From an uncultured Anaerolineae bacterium (GTDB lineage Bacteria; Chloroflexota; Anaerolineae; Anaerolineales; Villigracilaceae), in the NCBI GenBank assembly GCA_903882765.1, contig CAIRYE010000229.1:1-17952 (forward strand): 17,952 nucleotides of DNA. Reading direction: 5' to 3'. Positions 14,742 to 17,952 of this stretch are shown here, piece by piece. Below the pieces are notes generated by a model that was not told the DNA's origin, did no database searches, and was given only the letters and a program-made list of their open reading frames with translations. The position numbers and the translations under genes are program-made. The stretch's first letter is position 1; each line of letters opens with the position of its first letter.

Positions 14742-15874
14742 AAATACTCGTGCTTATCCATGAATATCCGCCTGTGGGCGGTGGGGGCGGGAAGGTTGCA
14801 CAGGACCTTTCATTTGGGTTTGCGCGGCATGGGCATCAACTTCACATCATTACTACTACCATCGACGGAGTTCAAGAAGATGTATCCAACCCTTCCATTA
14901 AGATCGATCGGGTAGGTACTATGCGAAAATCAGCGTATAAAGCTGGTTTTTTGGATATGGCATTATTCAACATAGCAAGTTTCTTCCGGGGCGTCCGCAT
15001 CATCAAACAATGGAAACCAGACCTTATCCACGCTCACTTTGCCGTGCCGGCTGGCGCTGTAGCGATGTGCCTTTCTGGTATTTTTCGAATCCCTTACGTG
15101 TTAACCGTTCACCTTGGCGACGTCCCGGGAGCTGTACCCTCAAAGACCGACGAATGGTTTCATTGGATATACCCATTTACTCACCCCATCTATAAAAACG
15201 CCAGCAGGGTGGTTGCGGTTAGTGAATTCACGAAACAATTAGCTCTAAAACATTACAATGTGCCGATCGATGTTATCCATAATGGAGTTGACCTGCTAAA
15301 CCTTCCAAAACGATTACAGCCACCTTCGGATTTGGATCCGGTTCAGCTGATCTTCGCGGGCAGGTTTACTGACCAAAAGAATCCCGAACATCTAATTGAA
15401 GCCCTCAGCCGAATGAAAGCCTTAAACTGGAAATGCAATATGTTGGGAGATGGCCCGTTATTTGAAAAGACAAAAGCCATGATATCCTCTAAAAATATGG
15501 ATGAGAAATTCAATTTAGTTGGGTGGGTGACCCCAGAAGAAGTATTAGAGGCGTTTTGCGACAACGACCTATTGGTGCTGCCCTCCAGTTCGGAGGGATT
15601 ATCCGTGGTTGGTGTTCAGGCATTAAGTATGGGCTTGGTCATGGTTCTTAGCAACGCCGGCGGCAATCCTGAGTTAGTGTGGAGGGGTGAAAATGGCGAT
15701 CTATTTGAGGTCGGTGATATTGACGAACTGACAAGGTTGCTAAGCCTGTACATCTCCGATCGAAATGAACTAACACACGCAAAAACCAAAAGTCTGGAAT
15801 ACGCCCAATTCTTTTCTCTCGACATGATCGTTGACAAATATGAACAAATATTCCTTATCTGTACAAAAAAGTGA
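14738..15874 (+). CDS. GT4-family glycosyltransferase with altered EX7E motif
   Basis: A 378-residue GT-B fold enzyme. The N-terminal domain begins MKILVLIHEYPPVGGGGGKV (1-20), the glycine-rich acceptor/donor loop of GT4 enzymes. LIHAHFAVPAG (96-106) and TVHLGDVPG (123-131) follow. The linker has VAVSEFTKQLA (159-169) and IHNGVD (180-185). The C-terminal domain has FAGRFTDQKNPEHLIEA (206-222) and LGDGP (236-240). The donor site reads SSSEGLSVVGVQALSMG (283-299). The first Glu of the EX7E motif (Glu286) is present, but the second position is Gln294, which should weaken or shift the usual ribose contact. Similar EX7Q forms exist in GT4 subfamilies, so activity is still expected. The start overlaps the flippase-like stop (ATGA). 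Donor and acceptor are unknown. Confidence 0.85.
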   Translation: MKILVLIHEYPPVGGGGGKVAQDLSFGFARHGHQLHIITTTIDGVQEDVSNPSIKIDRVGTMRKSAYKAGFLDMALFNIASFFRGVRIIKQWKPDLIHAHFAVPAGAVAMCLSGIFRIPYVLTVHLGDVPGAVPSKTDEWFHWIYPFTHPIYKNASRVVAVSEFTKQLALKHYNVPIDVIHNGVDLLNLPKRLQPPSDLDPVQLIFAGRFTDQKNPEHLIEALSRMKALNWKCNMLGDGPLFEKTKAMISSKNMDEKFNLVGWVTPEEVLEAFCDNDLLVLPSSSEGLSVVGVQALSMGLVMVLSNAGGNPELVWRGENGDLFEVGDIDELTRLLSLYISDRNELTHAKTKSLEYAQFFSLDMIVDKYEQIFLICTKK

Positions 15875-15883
15875 GTATTTAGA

Positions 15884-17884
15884 ATGTATTTATTGACCGA
15901 GTTAAATGTTTTTAGTTTGTACCTCCTAATTCTGCTTTGGGGTATTGGCGGGTATCTTCTCATTCAAAAGCATTTTAAGATACCTAATGAAGAAGCGCCT
16001 CTTATCAGCCTTGGCCTCGGTTTGGTTCTTAATACGTGGGTATCCAACTGGCTGGGTAGATTACTTCCAACAACCTTTGCTTTTTGGGCTTCGGCTGGTT
16101 TAGTGATCCTTATTGGGCTGATCGTCTCGTTACCGCTACAGATAAAAAGACCAAGTTTTAGCAAGTTCCCGATTTTTCAGGTACTGATTTTTTCGGTAGT
16201 GGTACTTTGTTTTACCTTGATCGGCCGAGGTTTCGGTTTTTTTGACGACCATCAGAATCTTCCCCCGGTATCCATTATGGCCACAGGGGATATTCCACCT
16301 CACTTTGCCTTTAATCCCGATTTGATGTTCGGGTATCACTATTTCTTACTCCTCGTTGGCTCCGTCCTTGTTCGGATAACCGGCGCAGGGCCATGGACAG
16401 CTCTGGATTTTGCGCGCGGTCTAACACTCGCCCTAACGATATTTTTGGGTGGTTTTTTAGCCTACCGGATAACAAAAAATCGTTTTGCCCAAACTTTTTC
16501 AATGATCGTCATCTTGTTCGCGGGTGGCGCGAGATGGATCTCTCTTCTTATTCCCGCGTCCTTATTACGCAATATTTCATCAAGTATCACGTTGATCGGA
16601 ACCGGTGCTGATTCGGGACCGAATTTTGTAACAGCAATTTTGAAGACGTGGAAGATCGAAGGCGAAGGTCCTTTGCCAATACCTTTTATGTATAGCTCTG
16701 GTTTGGATCCATCGTTTAGTATGTTCCATAACGGGTGGGGTACCAGCGCTATCATGATCGTCCTTTTACTTCTGTTGCTGGCTGGCATCCGGAAACCCAC
16801 ATTCATTTCGTGGCTTCCATTTGTTGTTTTACTAAGTTCTGTAGCTCTGGCGAACGAAGTGACCTTCGCCTTTCTCTATGTCGGTTTCGTTTTATCCGCA
16901 GCTTATTGGGCGATCAACCATCGCTCGATAAAGCTCCTCTTTGCCGATCGTGGTTTTCTATCATGGTTAGCAGTGTTTGTGGTCGCTGGTATTTTCGCCT
17001 TGGTTCAAGGTGGTATGCTGAGTGAGATATTTTTTGGATTCTTCAAAAAAAGCGTTGCCTCCCCTGCGGATACCTATTTTAAGGTCAGCTTTATCCTTTC
17101 CTTACCCACGATCCTTTCATCCCATTTAGGGAACCTATCTTTACTCAATCCGTATCATTGGTTACCAATTCTTGGTGAAACTGGATTGGTGATTTTTGCT
17201 TTACCGTTAGTGATCAAGGAAATACCCTCATCGATTAAAAAGAATGAATGGCTTGAATCTGCCTGGATCATGAGCCTGTTTGTCAGTTTGTTCATGATCT
17301 TTTTTCAGTACACTGGTAACGCCGGCCCAACCGCCATTTCTAGAATGCAAGCTCATTTTCTTAGCGTCGTTAAAATTTTAGCTGTACCGCTTGTGTGGTT
17401 ATGGGTAAAAAAATACGGCGAGGATGTAAAGCTTGCTGTATTTGGGTGGGGCGTAATAACTGTATTTAGCGGTGTCGCTCTTTTTGGAGTTCAGATGGCC
17501 GCCATGACCCAACCGGTTTACGCTATCTTCCTCAACAATCTTGACGGACAAATGTTCCAGCGCAACTGGGATACTCTTCGACCAAATACGATGGTTTTTG
17601 ACCACGTTTACCCACGTTCTGCTACCATTTTTGGCAGACCGATCCGCTCTTCTAAAACGATGGGGGAAACCTTACCAGCGTGGAATAAATTAAACAAAAA
17701 ACCAGATCCTATTTTGATCCATCAGGCTGGGTATGACTATTTTTACTCAGATCTTAGATACCTTCTTAAATACAAAAGCGTTATCAAGGGCGATTGCATG
17801 CAGCAAGTGGATAAGATCGAAGTAATTGAAAAAGGTAATTTGATCGATGGCCGTTACCTTTTCGATATTTCTACTTGCGACTAA
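15884..17884 (+). CDS. Large polytopic membrane protein with extracytoplasmic C-terminal domain, unassigned
   Basis: A 666-residue membrane protein with about 12-14 hydrophobic segments (roughly 8-545). A soluble tail of about 120 residues contains RPNTMVFDHVYPRSATIFGR (566-585) and ends with a Cys near the C-terminus. After the first four helices, a loop carries GFFDDHQNLPPVSIMATGD (118-136), then FGYHYF (149-154). Asp121/Asp122 and the adjacent His are candidates for a GT-C-type active site, although they come later in the chain than in PMT/ArnT. The 471-486 region (MIFFQYTGNAGPTAIS) is also polar for a membrane span. A glycosyltransferase or polymerase role is an inference from topology and location. 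GTGAG (15871-15875) lies eight bases before the ATG; the gap to the preceding gene is only nine bases, so cotranscription is likely. No named family recognised. Confidence 0.5.
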   Translation: MYLLTELNVFSLYLLILLWGIGGYLLIQKHFKIPNEEAPLISLGLGLVLNTWVSNWLGRLLPTTFAFWASAGLVILIGLIVSLPLQIKRPSFSKFPIFQVLIFSVVVLCFTLIGRGFGFFDDHQNLPPVSIMATGDIPPHFAFNPDLMFGYHYFLLLVGSVLVRITGAGPWTALDFARGLTLALTIFLGGFLAYRITKNRFAQTFSMIVILFAGGARWISLLIPASLLRNISSSITLIGTGADSGPNFVTAILKTWKIEGEGPLPIPFMYSSGLDPSFSMFHNGWGTSAIMIVLLLLLLAGIRKPTFISWLPFVVLLSSVALANEVTFAFLYVGFVLSAAYWAINHRSIKLLFADRGFLSWLAVFVVAGIFALVQGGMLSEIFFGFFKKSVASPADTYFKVSFILSLPTILSSHLGNLSLLNPYHWLPILGETGLVIFALPLVIKEIPSSIKKNEWLESAWIMSLFVSLFMIFFQYTGNAGPTAISRMQAHFLSVVKILAVPLVWLWVKKYGEDVKLAVFGWGVITVFSGVALFGVQMAAMTQPVYAIFLNNLDGQMFQRNWDTLRPNTMVFDHVYPRSATIFGRPIRSSKTMGETLPAWNKLNKKPDPILIHQAGYDYFYSDLRYLLKYKSVIKGDCMQQVDKIEVIEKGNLIDGRYLFDISTCD

Positions 17885-17902
17885 GGGGAAAAATAGACCA
17901 TA

Positions 17903-17933
17903 ATTGATAATGTGTTGATTCATATTTATCAAT
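17903..17933 (+). repeat. AT-rich inverted repeat between the last two genes
   Basis: ATTGATAA (17903-17910) and TTATCAAT (17926-17933) are perfect 8-base inverted arms around a 15-base loop. The loop holds another TTGAT (17915-17919), 11 bases after the first, about one helical turn. No T-tract follows, so it is not an intrinsic terminator. It could be an operator or weak hairpin just before the next gene's Shine-Dalgarno, or chance in AT-rich DNA. Confidence 0.3.
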
Positions 17934-17935
17934 AT

Positions 17936-17941
17936 AGGAGG
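17936..17941 (+). promoter_or_regulatory. Strong Shine-Dalgarno of the next gene
   Basis: AGGAGG, a perfect match to the anti-Shine-Dalgarno core, lies seven bases before an ATG at 17949. It shows that a gene starts at the right edge of the window. Confidence 0.8.
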
Positions 17942-17948
17942 TAATTTT

Positions 17949-17952
17949 ATGA
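17949..17952 (+). CDS. Start of the next gene (truncated by window end)
   Basis: Only the ATG and one more base are present. The perfect AGGAGG upstream makes a real start likely. The 64-base spacer with an inverted repeat, longer than any other gap in the window, suggests it might begin a separately regulated unit. Nothing can be said about the product. Confidence 0.55.

Noticed and set aside
16462..16806. Minus-strand open frame of about 114 codons opposite the last large gene
   Set aside because: No start signal or motif; consistent with chance from strand composition.
17904..17932. Promoter TTGATA-17-TATCAA before the last gene
   Set aside because: Spacing is good, but the predicted start near 17939 would cut through the Shine-Dalgarno at 17936-17941, so it cannot serve the ATG at 17949 normally.
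1..17952. CRISPR arrays, tRNAs, IS elements, att sites
   Set aside because: No regularly spaced repeats, cloverleaf sequences, transposase motifs or target-site duplications were seen.

Overview
The window is a tightly packed, one-strand (+) locus for making a surface polysaccharide or glycoconjugate. It has 14 complete or nearly complete genes, plus the bare start of another at the right edge. No RNA gene, IS element, CRISPR array or gene-free stretch over 300 bases is visible; the longest gap is 64 bases. Base composition looks mid-40s % GC by eye. The family mix suggests an Anaerolineae-like member of Chloroflexota: large polytopic GT-C-like proteins with extracytoplasmic C-terminal domains, UPF0104/LPG-synthase-TM type flippase-like proteins, and short GDP-mannose dehydratase. 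That assignment is inference from resemblance, not from a search.

Layout. Left block (1-5950): the 3' part of a UDP-glucuronate-4-epimerase-like SDR, a Wzx-type flippase, a GT4 glycosyltransferase and two tandem GT-C-like membrane glycosyltransferases. Every junction here overlaps (GTGA, ATGA, TAATG, 14 nt), which points to one translationally coupled operon. Middle (5946-6992): gmd (GDP-mannose 4,6-dehydratase). It has a consensus-like -10 box, the textbook Shine-Dalgarno of the window and its own intrinsic terminator, so it could be an independently tuned unit inside the locus. Right block (6998-17884): GT-C-like protein, Dpm1/ArnC-like GT2, flippase-like A, a second large GT-C-like protein, an HPr-kinase-like P-loop protein, flippase-like B, a GT4 glycosyltransferase and a third large membrane protein. 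Most genes overlap or nearly touch. The last 64 bases hold an AT-rich inverted repeat and a strong Shine-Dalgarno for the next gene.

How it may work (inference). The epimerase and Gmd supply nucleotide sugars. The two GT4 enzymes build on a lipid carrier in the cytoplasm. Wzx and the two flippase-like proteins move lipid-linked material across the membrane. The GT2 charges polyprenyl phosphate with sugar, which the five GT-C-like proteins could use as donor outside the membrane. No Wzy, chain-length regulator or initiating phosphoglycosyl transferase was recognised, so the locus continues beyond the window or uses a different assembly logic.

The most unusual member is the HprK-like kinase homologue at 12782-13807, wedged between a GT-C-like gene and a flippase-like gene with a TAATG overlap. 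Its substrate is not evident. It is the best candidate for undescribed biology here. The terminator after gmd, whose 3' arm carries the only visible Shine-Dalgarno of the following gene, is the best regulatory candidate.
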